Assembly (NCBI RefSeq): GCF_964355755.1
Contig: NC_092674.1
Span: 14,143,001-14,207,000 of the forward strand
Reading direction: 5' to 3'
DNA length: 64,000 bases
From: Antedon mediterranea
Taxonomy: Eukaryota; Echinodermata; Crinoidea; Comatulida; Antedonidae
The notes under the pieces are model-generated. The model saw only the letters and a list, made by a program, of their open reading frames with translations. It was not told the origin of the DNA and ran no database searches. Both the position numbers and the translations under genes were made by a program. Positions 45,480-57,890 of this stretch are shown here, one piece after another (position 1 is the first letter of the stretch; every line of letters starts with the position of its first letter).

Positions 45480-45575
45480 AAATTTATTCTGGTTTATTAA
45501 AAACAAAGACATGGCAGTACAAAACTGAATTGCGTCCAGTAACATAAACATTCAATATAAAAATATATATATATA

Positions 45576-46891
45576 TCTATATATAAATTTACGTAAGGGC
45601 AAAATTCGGTAAATTGCGCCTTACTTCTAGAATTTGTACTCGATGGTATATAAAGTTGGTTCGTACTTTCGGTACTGATTTTAACCACCTGATGTAACCC
45701 TGTTTACTAATTAAATTAAGTTAGATAATTAGTTATTGACGATTAAAACGAATTTAGGTTCAACGATTTGCCCCAAATAGGGGTGTTTTCCGATCGTGGT
45801 ATACACTGTCTAATGGATGTCCATCTTGAAAAATACCCGCCACAAAAATGCGAGGAGGCTTCGCATTTTCCTATCTCCTCCTACGATAATTGTTTTTAAT
45901 AGCTGAAAACCGGTTGAACAGCTAGAATACAGCATCATAATGTTGAAGACAGGCCGATTTTCTTAAAAAAATACTATTTTGATAGATTTAATATACGTTT
46001 ATACAAATGTATTGATTTGCGATGAATGGAACATCCCAATCTCTCAGTCTGCCAGAGTTTGGTTTAACACAAGTAGGTAAATTTATGAGCCCCTGGTTTA
46101 ACACATACGGTAGGTAAATATATGGGCCCTTTGAGAATAAACTTGCAATACTTTGACAATACTGTAAATACCTCATTTGAATCGAAAATTTCTTACTGTG
46201 AATGTTCGTACTGTTAGATGTAATATAAAAATATATACAAATAAACTTTATTACTGAGATTGTGGATAGGCTGTACTGTTAGATATATAAACACATTATT
46301 ATATACAAATAAACTTTATACTGACAGTTCCTTCTCAACGTTTGTATTAATTAATAATTACCAAAAATATAAACGTCGTAGTGGTGTATCATGACATGTA
46401 CTTTAATATTTCAATCGATTATGACAGTGACAGTTTTAACAAAGTATTATTTATTAAATCTCAAATGTTTTACTGTATTTAGAGGTATAGTATTTATAGG
46501 CCTATAAAACAAGAACAAAATATTTCGTTACTGAGTTGATAAAGAATATATTTAAAAATTGTTCCTCTTTGTACCTATCCGCTTTCCCATCCCTCAACCC
46601 TAATGTTACATACAAAACACAAATTGGGTTTCTTTAAATGAGGCCAAATCAAAAATTTGGACTCATTTTGATAAGTTTCTCCTTCGGAAGTAATTCACAG
46701 GGTGCTAATTTTAGTTGACTACACAAATCATCGTGTCTATTTATTCGTTTCTGTAAACGACAATGTATTATAGTCCTGCGGTACGTACATTTGAAATCGC
46801 CAGTTTTGCTACGCTGAAATTACTGTGTATTCGAGAACCATCTGTGGGCACGACCTAGATGGTACGCGAGCGAAGCGAGCGTACCATCTAG
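45576..46891 (+). mobile_element. Non-autonomous Helitron, full-length copy 2
   Basis: The 5' end TCTATATATAAATTTACG (45576) is preceded by A. The 3' end has a perfect 13-bp stem (46855-46867 with 46879-46891) whose right arm is the terminus gcgtaccatCTAG, followed by T. This satisfies the Helitron rule (5'-TC, 3' hairpin then CTRR, insertion between A and T, no target duplication). There is no Rep/Hel coding. It is the reference copy for the family at 20374-21406, 43757-44025 and 55760-56512, and for isolated 3' ends at 27736-27772 and 38147-38150. Confidence 0.9.
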
Positions 46892-46894
46892 TAT

Positions 46895-49800
46895 ACAAAA
46901 TGCATTAAAAAAAAAAAAGAATATACAATTACAAACTTACAAAGATATATATCAAAAACGAGCAAAATTACACAACCATCTAATATAAAAATATATATAT
47001 ACACATAAATTCATAAAAAAAAAAAAAAAAAAATAAAGAATATACAATTACAAATTTAAAAACTGCGAGTAAAATTATTAATTATCCGTAGGCCTATCAA
47101 AATTAAGAATTGCATATATATATATTATTGCACTATAAGGTCATTGTTAATCAGGAATGGGAGTGTGGATTTCTTAAATCTTTCTGTTCTACATTTAATT
47201 TGGGATATTTTGTTTGCGTTTCTGAGAGATCTACCTGTCGCTTCAGCACGGGTATTGGGGATAATATTACTAAATTTTTCATGGACACTCCTCCCAAACT
47301 TCAGAAAAAGCTGGAGACGACGGTCACAGAGCCTATCAAGAGAAAATTTCTTTAGGGCTGCAGTGTACGAATAGTACCTCCTCCCTAGTAAAATTCTTAA
47401 AAACCTCTTCTGGACCGATTCCAGGTCAAAGCTTAATTCGGAAGTCAGGGAGGAGTGCCAGGTTGGACAAGCATATTCAATTATGGGGCGTATGAAAGAT
47501 TTATAAATCTTAATTAACTGATCTTCTGGTGCACCAAATCTTTTAAGTACCTACACAATATGCATGGCTTTATTGGCCTTGCTAACGATCTCACCAATGT
47601 GTGTATCCCACTTAAGGTTATCTTGGATAGTTACACCTAAAAGCTTCAATTGCTTAACAGTCTCAACTTGGACTCCATTATTAGTCAGTAAATCATAGTA
47701 ACCAGGAGTTTTGCAAAAGTTAATCTCCACTGATTTACACTTATTAGGGTTAAGGGACATTTTATTTATTTTACACCATTCCTCTAAATTACTAAAGTAC
47801 GATTGAATAGAGTCCTGACAGTTATTTTTTGAGATATCAGCGAAGGTTAGATCGTCGACAAATTTCCACCTTGTAATGCAATCTGATGCCGAGTCATTGA
47901 CCATTACTTAAAAAAGGCTTGGGCCAGATTTCGTTCCTTGCGGAACACCGCAAAATATAGATGTCCAACTGGAAATAGCGCTACCATAGAGCACTCTTTG
48001 TTCTCTACACGTTAGGAAGCTACAGAACCACGGGATGATAGATTTCCTGACACCAATTGATATCATCTTACTGATTAGTACCTGGTGTCTAATACGGTCG
48101 AAAGCTTTGCTGAAATCTACAGCAAGAATTCGTGCTTTGTGACCAGGTTTTTCCAGTCCAGAAAGAAGGTAGTGTAAGAGTCCAATAAGGTAATGACTCG
48201 TGCTGATACCTTTGACATTACCAAACTGCTGTTTATCTATAATGGTAGATAGGTCTTCATTTAACCATTTAGTTAGAAAATGTTCAAAGATTCGGATAAA
48301 CAGTGGCGTAAGCGAGATCGGTCTAATCTGTTCTATACTGACTGTACCTTTTTTCTTTGGTATCGGTATAACGGTAGCTTGTTTCCAAGCTTTGGGTACA
48401 ATACCTTCTTTCAAAGAAGAATTAAATATATGCGTTAGGGGTTCTGCTATTTCGGGTGCAAATTCTTTGATGATAACTGGTGGAATTTCTCCAGGTGGAA
48501 CTGATTTATTAATCTGCACTTTTAATAATTGTTGTTTAACTTCAAAGCATAAAATTTGTGGCGGTGGACTCTCAGCTGGGAGGTATGTAGGTAATTCGTC
48601 AAGTTTGAGAGGATCCAGTTCACGACAAATTTTTGCGAGGTGTTCATTAATTTGTTTAGAGGCAACGGAATCTGGGATCGGTAAAGGATTATCAAATGTA
48701 ATTCTTGGTTTGTCTTTACGTTTACCACAAATCTGCTTCACTTTGTCGTACCATTTTCGGGGATTGCTCACCTCAAGCATTTTTACTTTATAACGATAGT
48801 ACTTCTCCTTAGCTTTCTTTATTTCCCATATTACCTTATTTCTAAGTGTTTTGTAACGTTCATGTTTTTTCTTCCTAAAAGCAGTTTGTCTATACCTGAT
48901 AAGTTTTTTAATGTATGGAGTGATCAAAGGTCTATCGGTAGAATACACTCGCAAATGTTTGGTAGGAAAACACTTGTTGTATGCGGAGGTGAGGGTATCG
49001 TTCATTATGTTCACTTTATCATCTACATCTTTTATATTATAGACCTGTGACCAGTCAAATTTGGTAATCCAGTTTTCGAAGCTTCTCATCGACGAATCAG
49101 TACAAGGCTTAAAAATCTTTGTAACCATTTTACCATTACACTTAATTGAGTTCAGCGGTTTCCAAATAATGACATTGTGATCACTTTTTCCAAGTGGGGC
49201 TTGAATTGTAGGAGTCATATAAAAATCTTTAAGGTCCGAAATTATGAGATCAAGAATTTTGTCTCCTCTGGTTTTATCCTTAACAACTTGGTGCAAATCA
49301 ACGACATGTTTAATTAGAGAGGAGATATCAACACTGTTGAAATCCCCAGCAATAATGACTTTCGCTAAATTTCTTCTTGAACGGATAGTGTCAATCGAAT
49401 TTCTAAGATGGTTTAAGAGGTCACGTTGATGGTCTTTGTTTTGGCTGGGGCTACAATAAATGGTACACACATATATTTCAGAAACTTCACGGGGAAGCTT
49501 ATAAGGCTGTAATTTGACCCAAACACATTCTAGTTCGTCTGGAACAGTAATAAAATCAACGTGATCAGAAGGAATGCTGTTGTGGACGTAGGTTGCTACA
49601 CCTCCTCCTCTGGTATTTGTGCGGCTCTTATAGAAAATGTTATAGTTACTGACCTTGCAAATATAGTCTCCATTAAACCATGTTTCCGCAAGTGTACAAA
49701 CTTGGATGTTATTATGTTCGAGTGTTACCTGAAGGTCTTCCATTTTATTACAAATAGAACATGGATTCGTAAATAGAAAAGTGGGAAACTGGTATTTCGT

Positions 49801-50450
49801 CACTTTATTATTATTAATCTTATTAATATTAGCTGAGGTAGATATTGGAATCAGGTTAGATTGATTGACGCTTCCTGATTTATTTAGTCTAACTGAACGG
49901 TGTGTGATCAAAGTATCAATTGTTTTCCTCATTTTACGGCCACCGCGACGTCCTCGGTGACGTCTACGGTTTTTTATGACACCTTTTCCTTGCCATATAA
50001 TAGGTTCGTTTCCGTTACGAAATATTCCATTTTCTATTAGGGTTTTACAGCAAAAATCGTTCAGTATTTTACTCTCGCATGTAGAAGAAAGAAGTAAAAT
50101 TTCATTTCGAGTATAGCAAATCATCGTTTAGGTTGAAATGACCGATTTATGTTAGGCCTACGCAAGGTCAAGTATGAGCTCCACTTAATTGACCGTAACG
50201 GACGCGACAAGCACACCACCTGCAGGCTCACTACGTACGTATTCCCAACACAACAGGGCTACCTATACATAGCCTATAGGCGCCTAGGTTCAAATTATCA
50301 TCCGGAGAGTAAACAAAACCTCGCACAAAATTAGGTTATCCACAAACAAAAAACATCAAAATATGATACAAATTAGCACAAACTATTGTACGACAACCAT
50401 AACAAAGTTAATCCAAACAAAAACGGAGAAGGCTGCTACCGACGTACTCA
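46895..50450 (-). mobile_element. Non-LTR retrotransposon abutting the Helitron
   Basis: The element comprises an EN-RT ORF (47125-50124), an A/T-rich 3' end with a duplicated tail ('aaagaatatacaattacaaa' at about 46916 and 47035), and 5' sequence running to roughly 50450. The Helitron 3' terminus at 46891 touches the retroelement tail, so the Helitron probably landed at or next to that tail. Confidence 0.65.
47125..50124 (-). pseudogene. Endonuclease-reverse transcriptase with two in-frame stops
   Basis: A basic N-terminal patch (NRRRHRGRRGGRK, residues 52-64) precedes an EEP endonuclease with ETW (147-149), RGGGVA (172-177), GDFN (260-263) and GKSDHN (near 312-317). The RT has PISLTPLFIRIFEHF, VDFSKAFDRIRH, GVPQGTKSGP and the palm box FVDD, with Val in place of the usual Ala. 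A TAA at 47908-47910 falls right after GPSLF, and a TAG at 47551-47553 interrupts the thumb. Around both stops the frame is unbroken to the true stop near 47125, so only two point mutations disable about 1000 codons. It is a CR1/Jockey-superfamily type, a different lineage from the 3641-6808 copy. Confidence 0.88.
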
Positions 50451-50640
50451 CAGCGCCAAATTTACATCTTTAAAGAACCTAGTACATCTTTCGAGACGAG
50501 TAGGGGGTTACCCCGGTGTATTAGTACATCACAGCCACTGATCACCAACTGGGCCCTCTGGGAGACCAGTCTTTGACTGAAGAGGTTACCCAGTATAAAT
50601 ATATATTTCAATTCAATTCAATTTATTGTCATCCCAATTC
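50440..50640 (-). repeat. Unclassified repeat ending in (TTGAA)n-type tail
   Basis: The minus strand shows 'gggatgacaataaattgaat' followed by two further ttgaa units (50608-50635), a Rex1/L2-like 3' tail. The neighbouring 'ggggttaccccggtgtatta' and 'ccaactgggccctctgggag' (50505-50565) look like a conserved repeat of unknown class. Confidence 0.45.
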
Positions 50641-50772
50641 AGAGAAAAATTAACGTTATACGAGCACGTCAAAAGTGACAGGCTACGGACGTGTAAATTA
50701 AAAAATATAAATGTTTTTAAACATTTCAACATTTTTAAACATGTTTAGTAATTTTGGTCAGTATAGTTCACT

Positions 50773-50822
50773 ATGTCGGTGGGTCTGTCGGTCTGTCTGT
50801 CGGTCTGTCTGTCGGTCGGTAT
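50773..50822 (+). repeat. (gtcggtctgtct)n simple repeat
   Basis: Tandem gtctgtcggtctgtctgtcgg words. They recall the gaccgacc tract at 13530 and 41930, next to a shared 'gcacgcgact' word. Confidence 0.85.
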
Positions 50823-50859
50823 CACTATGCATTGTAGCACGCGACTTAATGGCTGTTGG

Positions 50860-52140
50860 CCTTGTTATATATTTGTTGCTGTTAGGATAAAAAATATTTC
50901 ACTTCAAAGACTTTCCAAAATAGTGATACACAACAATGACAACAAAAAAGAGGTGAAAACAAATTCTATTTTACGTTCTTGTCACTATAAATATTTTGAA
51001 CAACTGAGTTGGACAAAAAGGTGCGTTATATTGGTTCAAATGTGCAAAGTTGAAATAAAAAAGATATTTCGAAACCAGTGTTACACTGTAAAAATAATTT
51101 TGGAAAAGACACAAATAAAGCATAAATCAGCAATTATCACTGCCTACAGTACTTATCAACAAAACCACATCACCAAACGCGTGGTCATAAAGCAAATATT
51201 CAATTCACAGTCATTCATTTTCTGATTTGTTAAAAAAATTAATTTGTGTATTGTTTTATATTATTGTAATTCGATGTTTTCTTTATTTTTAGTATTATAA
51301 TGACAATTATTATCGTATTGTCAATAAGGATTTAGTCGAGTCGACTTTAGATCTGCAAGTAAGTAACACAGAAGATGTTCTCTTGTGCGTTGTCGGGTGG
51401 TGATTGAATCTGAGTTGAACATTTTTAATAAGTAGGCTATTTATTAGATTTTCCTAATACTTAACGTCACCCTTAATATGTATTAACTGTCCTTTTTAAA
51501 TTTTCGACTTACAGTATATTCAATATATTTCATTCTTGTGTTGTGTTAAGTAGCTAACATTATGAATAGTTTGTCTTGAATGAAGTTTAATTTAATTTTA
51601 ATTGCATGTTTATTGTATTTTATTTGTCTGTAATTGCAGTATTAATTTGTTTAAAATGAATCTTATGAGTGTTTACAGAAACAATGGTACTTCCTATACA
51701 GAAGTATAGTAGTATTGTCGTGGATGCGCCAAACTTCCAATGACACAAACGCACGCACACAGTACAGGCCAATGATTAAAAACCTAAACATTTGTATAGG
51801 TTTTCTTTGTAGTTTAGGCCTATATAAGTTTCAGATTGTTATTTGTAAATTAAAGTGCAATTAACACTACAATCGTCATATTTCATTTAGAGTAGTACGT
51901 CCTGTACTTAAAATTTACTTTTACAATAATTGACTCACGGTTGTATTGCGTCGCCCTTCCACATAACCTTTTATCCCATCCCATCCTATTGAAATCGAAT
52001 TTAGACATTGTAGGCCTAAATAGATTTGTTATGAATGTGACAAAATGCTTTGATACATGCTTAAATGAACTCTCATAGAACTGTCTATTATAGTTACGAA
52101 AAATATTCCAACAAATAAAATTATATTGTTGTGACGTCAC
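50860..52140. repeat. Paralogous non-coding block E
   Basis: 50890-51150 matches 8745-8930 ('acacaacaatgacaacaaa', 'cagtgttacactgtaaaa'), 51320-51530 matches 42750-42960, and 51690-51990 matches 8975-9250. Confidence 0.75.
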
Positions 52141-52544
52141 ACCAAAAATCGTATTTGGTACGCTACCAATAATAGGCCTACTACTGTTTTAATAGTATAA
52201 AGATTTCTCGGCTATATAAATAAAAGAAGGGGTACTATACAGCTAGAGCTGTTCCGCTTTTTGATAATCTCAACCGGCTTTACAGATTGTTGTTATCAAT
52301 TCGGTTCGAACGTAAACGAGTTGGCAGTAAAATGAATAGAAGTTTTAAAAAGGAAGTAAAAGAGAGGCGTAGGTAATGAAGGTGGCCGAATAAGGCCTAT
52401 TTCACATCTTTTTGTTTGATGGATGCGTTTATACCTATTATAGATACTGTCAACATTTTGTAGAAGAATGGTGCTCAGTTTAATTGCTTAATTATTTAAA
52501 AAATCGAAAACAATTTTTTAATTTTAAAGGAAAAAAATATGACA

Positions 52545-53702
52545 TTTTAAATGTCAACTATGGGGTACCATAAGGCTCAATTCTTGGGCCTTTGTTGTTT
52601 ATTTTATACATAAATGACTTACATGATAGTGTTGATGGGATTTGTAAAACAGTCCTCTATGCAGACGACACTGCGCTTTTTTATGCATTTAAATCAAATG
52701 AAGAGCTAACAGTTTTAACTGAACAGTTGGAAAATGTAAAACAATGGTTAGATAAACATAAATTAACTCTAAACATTGGATAAAACCAAATATATGCGTT
52801 TTGGTACTCATGCACGTGTTAATAAAACAACAGATGAAACAGTAATTTTTGATAACATTCCGATTGACAAAGTTGAAATGTTTAAATATTTGGGACTTAT
52901 ACATTTGATGAACAACTCTCATGGAAAGTACATATTGATTCTATATGTGCAAAACTATCAAAAATTCTACATCTATTTCATAGATTGAAAAGTTTTACAT
53001 CTCCTAAAATTATTAAAAGATTATACAATGCTCTATTTTTATCACATATTGACTATTGTTCAACAGTCTGGGGTACTGGTTCAAAGGCCCATATTTTAAA
53101 ATTGCAAAGGGTACAAAATAGAGCTGCACGATTAATACTAGGTGCTGATATTCGAACTCCTGTAAGACAAATGCATTGATTTAGGTTGGCTAACAATTAA
53201 GACGAGAATTGAATATCATACAATTTGTATAATATTTAGATGTTTAGAAGAATCTGTACCTTCATACTTATGTGATACTTTGCAATATATTAGTAGTGTA
53301 CACAATATTCCAACCAGAAACTATGAAAATAATATGTTGTATTTGCCCAGATGTAACCTCGAAATATACAAACGTAGTTTTGTTTATTATGGAAGTTCAC
53401 TCTGGAATGGCCTACCTTATGAATTAAGAAAACAAAACAATTATAACCGTTTTAAATCACTTGTTAAGATTCATTTATTGTTGCCGGTGGTCTAGAATGG
53501 TTGCAGTGAAATATATTTAAATATGGTATAAAAGTTATAATAATAATGAGAACATGCATTGAAGTTTAGTTTTAGTTTAAGTTTAGTTTAAGTTGTTTTA
53601 AAATTATGTTTAAATGTGCCGTAGGGCCCCTCGGAAGAGCAGTTTTATTTTATTACTGAGATGGCTACCCTACTGAAAGAAAACGAAATAAATAAATAAA
53701 TA
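52545..53702 (+). pseudogene. 5'-truncated RT 3' half
   Basis: It begins in the palm at GVP-stop-GSILGPLLFILYINDL, followed by VLYADDTALFYAF, a frameshift after KLTLNIG, KMFKYLGL-like, HRLKSFTSPKIIKRLYNALF, SHIDYCSTVWG, LQRVQNRAARLILG, a stop near 53177, then YYGSSLWNGLPYELR. The 3' UTR ('gtagggcccctcggaagagc', 'gagatggctaccctactg') ends in aaataaataaataaat at about 53702. It is a typical truncated, dead CR1/Jockey-superfamily insertion and abuts the duplicated RT segment that starts at 53703. Confidence 0.82.
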
Positions 53703-53968
53703 TAGACATGGCGACGTGATTTCGTTCGTACTACCATTTTGATCAGTAAAGTACGATGCAAACAACGAGTTGAATCCCTAAGATTTTATTTGGTCATTAC
53801 AAACAGAATCATTTAAAAGAAAAGTTGTCTACACAGGTTCTCTTTGACTTAATAAAAGACCAAAACTGTTTTAAGTTATCAGATTTGTTCAAACGATCGG
53901 CTATAAGAACGTTCAATTGAATATTTTATTTTATTTCGTAGGCTATTCTCTTTATCTCAGTCATACAG
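53703..53968 (-). repeat. Second copy of RT segment 36573-36845 (left half)
   Basis: Nearly identical to 36573-36845, including 'catggcgacgtgatttcg' and 'gtcattacaaacagaatc'. It lacks about 14 bp after 'gatttgttca'. Its right boundary at 53968 is where a 5.4-kb insertion begins, and the copy resumes at 59383. Confidence 0.85.
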
Positions 53969-54412
53969 TGGGAAAGCCACTTCGCGTTTTGACCGTTAAA
54001 TCGTGTAAAATCGACTTACTTCCACATTGACGATTTTGAAGCGCCACCTATCGTTGAAAACTGAAACCACGATTTTTCGTCGCCTAGCAAATAAGTGCTG
54101 TTTTATTTTAAGCTCTCATGAATATTTAAGAACCGCCCAACATTACCTATTATGGTAAAAGCATTTCCTAATAAGTATAATTGAATAACCAATCGGTTTC
54201 CTTCAAAGAAACCGAAGCTAATACAATACATTCGGCGACTGAAGTCGGGACTCGTGAAATTTATAAATGTGGTACGATTTGACTACTGTTTAATTGTCCA
54301 TTTTCTGAATAGTCGGAGGTGCATCCCAACAAATTAAAAAAATTATAATCAATTGTTTTATCAAGAATAATATTAGTTTAATCGAGTATGATATATTTCT
54401 ATCCTGTTCAAA

Positions 54413-54945
54413 ATGTGTTGGTGTATTCTCAGGCCTCGAAAGGTAGGTACATTTTCTAGCTGTGAGCGTGGACGATAGCGAGACGTGTGTTGTACTGTGT
54501 TGATGCTGATCCGATAGTCGTTAAGTTGTACTGATTACGAGTATCATTGGTCCTGGTCGGCCTAGCCTGGTGATCCCCCCCAAAAAATACTTTTTTTCAA
54601 TCAGTATTAATATTATTATTTAATTTTTCATTTAGTATTTGATTTATTAGGCTCAATAGATGCCTAGCTAGGCTACTACTACTAGTAGGCCTAGATTATA
54701 TAAATAATAATAGTAAATACTGTAATTTAATTAATAAAATACAGCTTCCATTTGCCTTACTTTCATGTCATCATATAATATTATAATTATATATACAACC
54801 AGACATTAACATTTTTTTTAAATAATATTTATTATTTTTTCTGACACTTTCAGGAATCGTTGATGATGCAGAGTTCTTTGAGTCTTTGTGACTTCAAACT
54901 GAGAGTGAAGTGGATAAAAAGATGACACCGGTACCTACAGACATT
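54413..54945 (+). other. Possible small two-exon transcript
   Basis: ATG at 54413 opens 10 codons (MCWCILRPRK) ending at a strong donor AAG|GTAGGT (54442/54443). An acceptor 'gacactttcag' ends at 54853. Joined in phase 0, the frame continues ESLMMQSSLSLCDFKLRVK and stops at 54924. The splice signals are good but the peptide of about 33 residues is unfamiliar. It could be the remains of a larger gene. Confidence 0.2.
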
Positions 54946-55225
54946 AGAGAGCTTTCGCTATCTCGATCGGGAACGAGAACCAGCATTAATTACCGGTTCT
55001 CGATCTCGTACTCGTTTTAAGAACAAATGTAGTTTCGTATCCTCGATCACCGATAATATGAAAACTATAGGTGGCAGCAGAGTTCTGGTACGCTTCAAAG
55101 CATACGATATAAACAAAAACAAACTACTGTAGGCCTACTGTATAGTAGTACAGTAGTAGTACTGTGTACACTCGATCGTAACTAATCGGCACCAGGTCCT
55201 TGGGTACTATTAAAGTAACGTGAAA

Positions 55226-55608
55226 ATGGCCGAAAATTTGGTAGATTTTGCAACAATTATTTGGAAGGTCATTACTGCTTGTATGGAGATCCAGCGTATC
55301 CTATACGCCCATGGCTGATTTCACCGTTCAGACAAGGAGCTGCTAACTTAGATCAGCGTCAGCAGGAGTTCAATGCTGCCATGTCTTCTGTACGTGTTTG
55401 TGTGGAGTGGGTATTTGGAAAGATGCTACAGAACTGGGCTTTTGTGGACTTCAAGAAAGACCTTAAGGTGTTTTTACAACCAGTGGCAAAATACTATATT
55501 GTGGCTGGTTTGCTAACCAATTGTCATACTTGTTTGTATGGGTCAGTAACTGGATCATTTTTTGAAGTCGAACCCCCAACACTCGAGGAGTATTTGGGCA
55601 ACGCTTAA
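55226..55608 (+). pseudogene. Harbinger DDE transposase, internally deleted
   Basis: The recognisable part starts near 55261 with LEGHYCLYGDPAYP, holding the second catalytic Asp (GD.AY). SSVRVCVEWVFGKM follows, carrying the third catalytic Glu in the VEW.FG box, then the helical C-terminus and a stop after EEYLGNA. About 115 residues remain of a protein that is usually 350-450 long. The first catalytic Asp and the N-terminal helix-turn-helix region are gone. An ATG with good context at 55226 (MAENLVDFAT) may be the original start, joined to the rest by a deletion and out of frame. It would catalyse cut-and-paste excision if whole. Confidence 0.85.
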
Positions 55609-55759
55609 TTGAAAACTATAATAGATCCTCAACATAATTATCAATTGCAAATATATGTATTTATTGCACTACTACTACCATAGGTCAAAATTACTTTTCA
55701 ATTACTATATTTATAAACAGTCTACTATGCTAAATTTCATATTTAATTAGATTGTATAT

Positions 55760-56512
55760 AACATTACTATCCACTTAGTAACGAAATATTGTTTTGATAT
55801 TAAATGTTTTATAGGCCTATCAATAATATACCACTAAACACAGTAAAGAAGTACGATTTACAATACTTTTTTAAAACTGTCCCTGTATTCACAGTAAGAC
55901 AATTTTGATTCAAATGCCAAACAAAATGATTAATATGTACAGTATTTTACAATATTGTCAAAGTATTGCAATATTATATGTAAGTTTTATTCTTCAGGGC
56001 CCATAAATTTACCTACTTGTGTTAAACCATGGGCTCATAAATTTATCTACAAACTGGGAGTCTGATAGATTGGAATGTTCCATTCATCGCAAATCAATAC
56101 ATTTGTATAAACGTATATTAAATCTATCAAAATAGTATTTTTTTAAAAGAAAATCGGCCTGTCTTCAACATTATGATACTGTACTCGAGCTGTTCAACCG
56201 GTTTTCAGCTATTAAAAACAATTATTGTAGGAGGAGATAGGAATTGTGTGCAGGTATTTTTTCATGAGAACATCCATTAGACAGTGTATACAAAGATCGG
56301 AAAACACCCTATTTGGGGCAAATCGTTGAACCTAAATTCGTTTTAATCATCAATAACTAATTATCTAACTAAATTTAATTAGTAAACAGGGTTACATCAG
56401 GTGGTTAAAATCACTACCGAGATTCTAACCAACTTTATATACCATCGAGTAAACATTCTAGAAATAACACGCGATTTACCGAGTTTTGCACTTACGTAAA
56501 TTTATATATAGA
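55760..56512 (-). mobile_element. Helitron fragment inside the Harbinger element
   Basis: In minus orientation it starts TCTATATATAAATTTACG at 56512, preceded by A, and matches the 5' two-thirds of the 45576-46891 copy up to 'cagtaacgaaatattg'. The 3' hairpin is absent. Confidence 0.8.
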
Positions 56513-56529
56513 TAGTGAGAATAAATAAA

Positions 56530-57890
56530 TTATTTATTGGCAAATGCCTTCAAACACTCTATTAGAGCGTCCCTCTCTTCTTTTTCTCTCTCTCTTCTGA
56601 AAAACGCCTCCTCCCTCTGCAACTGCAGCTCTTGCCTTCTAACCTCCAACTCCCTTTCCTTAAGATCCAGTTCTCTATTCTTCATAGTTGTGTAATTATG
56701 AAGTGAATTTGTCTTCATCTTTTTTTTTTCACTGGTTTTATCTGCCATAAAATATAAAAACAAAGTACAGTATAACACCATTAAAAATGTTGAAAGTATT
56801 AACCCTTTCTGAAGATGTTTTGGAAAAAAGTCTGGGTTTTCAGTTTTATGACATAATTTGTCATGATATATTTTAGAATATAAAATATGGAACCAATCAA
56901 ATAGATTTTTTTTTTCACTGAATGAGATTTTACATAATGATTTTGGTAATCATTGCTGTGTCATCACCCAGGGTAAAATGTTCATGCTTGTTTTCAAAGA
57001 GTTAAAGTTTATAATTACTTTAACTTACTTTATATATATAGAGTATACTAACCTCTATTTACTGGACCCAATGTTTCCAATGCTCTTTTTCTAATTTCTA
57101 AACCTGATTCAAACAACACCTCTGATTGAGTATTTTGCTTGATTTGTGGCTCTCATCCTTCAGGGTAGTTAGTTCTGTTAACAGCTGTTCTCTCTCTGAA
57201 TATTTTTCAGCACATCACGATCTGAAAAATTACATTGAATTTCTGGTAATTTAAAAGCAGGTTAATGAAAACTTTATACATACATATTATTTATTTAGCA
57301 CAGCGGGTGAAAAGTATTATTACCTTTTTTTATGCAGATGTCCTTATTTTGTAGACATTAGAAAAGCTTACATACCTCATTTTTACTTTATGTTTCCAAA
57401 TAGTTATGTTAACTATGAAGAATTCATAAATACACTTACTTTCTTAGTGATTCTAACTGCTGCGACTTAAATATCCTCAAGAGCTTTTCAACCCTCTCTT
57501 TAACTGATCTCGTGTTTACCTGCAAGGTGGATGAACGAAACACCTTGAGGGCAACATTGAAATTTGAAGCTACATCGTTCCATTTTTCTCCATTTTCATA
57601 AGGGTTTAGTGACAGGACCTCCTTCAGCAGCATTATGTCCGTTGCTGCGCAATACCTTATGGTTTTTTTGCTATAAAGAAATAAAAGTTATATGATTTCA
57701 ACTATTTTCATTTTCATAATTAATAATATAGACCATTCAGTGTTTTTAACACTCATTATTAATATTATACAGAAAAGCTCCATAACGAAAATAATCGATA
57801 ATCGATCGAATAATTGATCATTTTAAATCATAAATGACGACTTACCTATTTTCTTTCTGACCCAGTCCAAGCTCTTTAATTTAACAGCTC
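56530..57890 (-). pseudogene. Harbinger Myb/SANT-like accessory protein, multi-exon, broken
   Basis: Minus-strand exons with GT-AG borders are: about 57846-57890 (KLKSLDWVRKKI), 57440-57670, 57053-57221 and 56530-56741. The second holds the Myb/SANT-like trihelix domain (TDIMLLKEVLSLNPYENGEKW, TRSVKERVEKLLRIFKSQQ). The third begins with a TGA at 57215-57217, continues AEKYSEREQLLTELTTLKDE, then needs a frame change to read SGLEIRKRALETLG. The last exon is a charged coiled coil (RELDLKERELEVRRQELQLQ) ending FANK and a stop. In Harbinger elements this protein binds the transposon ends and helps import the transposase into the nucleus. The stop and frameshift make it a pseudogene, though splice sites are well kept. 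The first junction is also one base out of phase as drawn. Confidence 0.8.

Noticed and set aside
48200-48793. 197-codon plus-strand open frame
   Set aside because: Antisense shadow of the EN-RT gene on the minus strand.
50773-51225. 150-codon open frame starting MSVGLSVCLSVCLSVG
   Set aside because: Its start is a gtcggtctgt simple repeat and the rest lies in a duplicated non-coding block.
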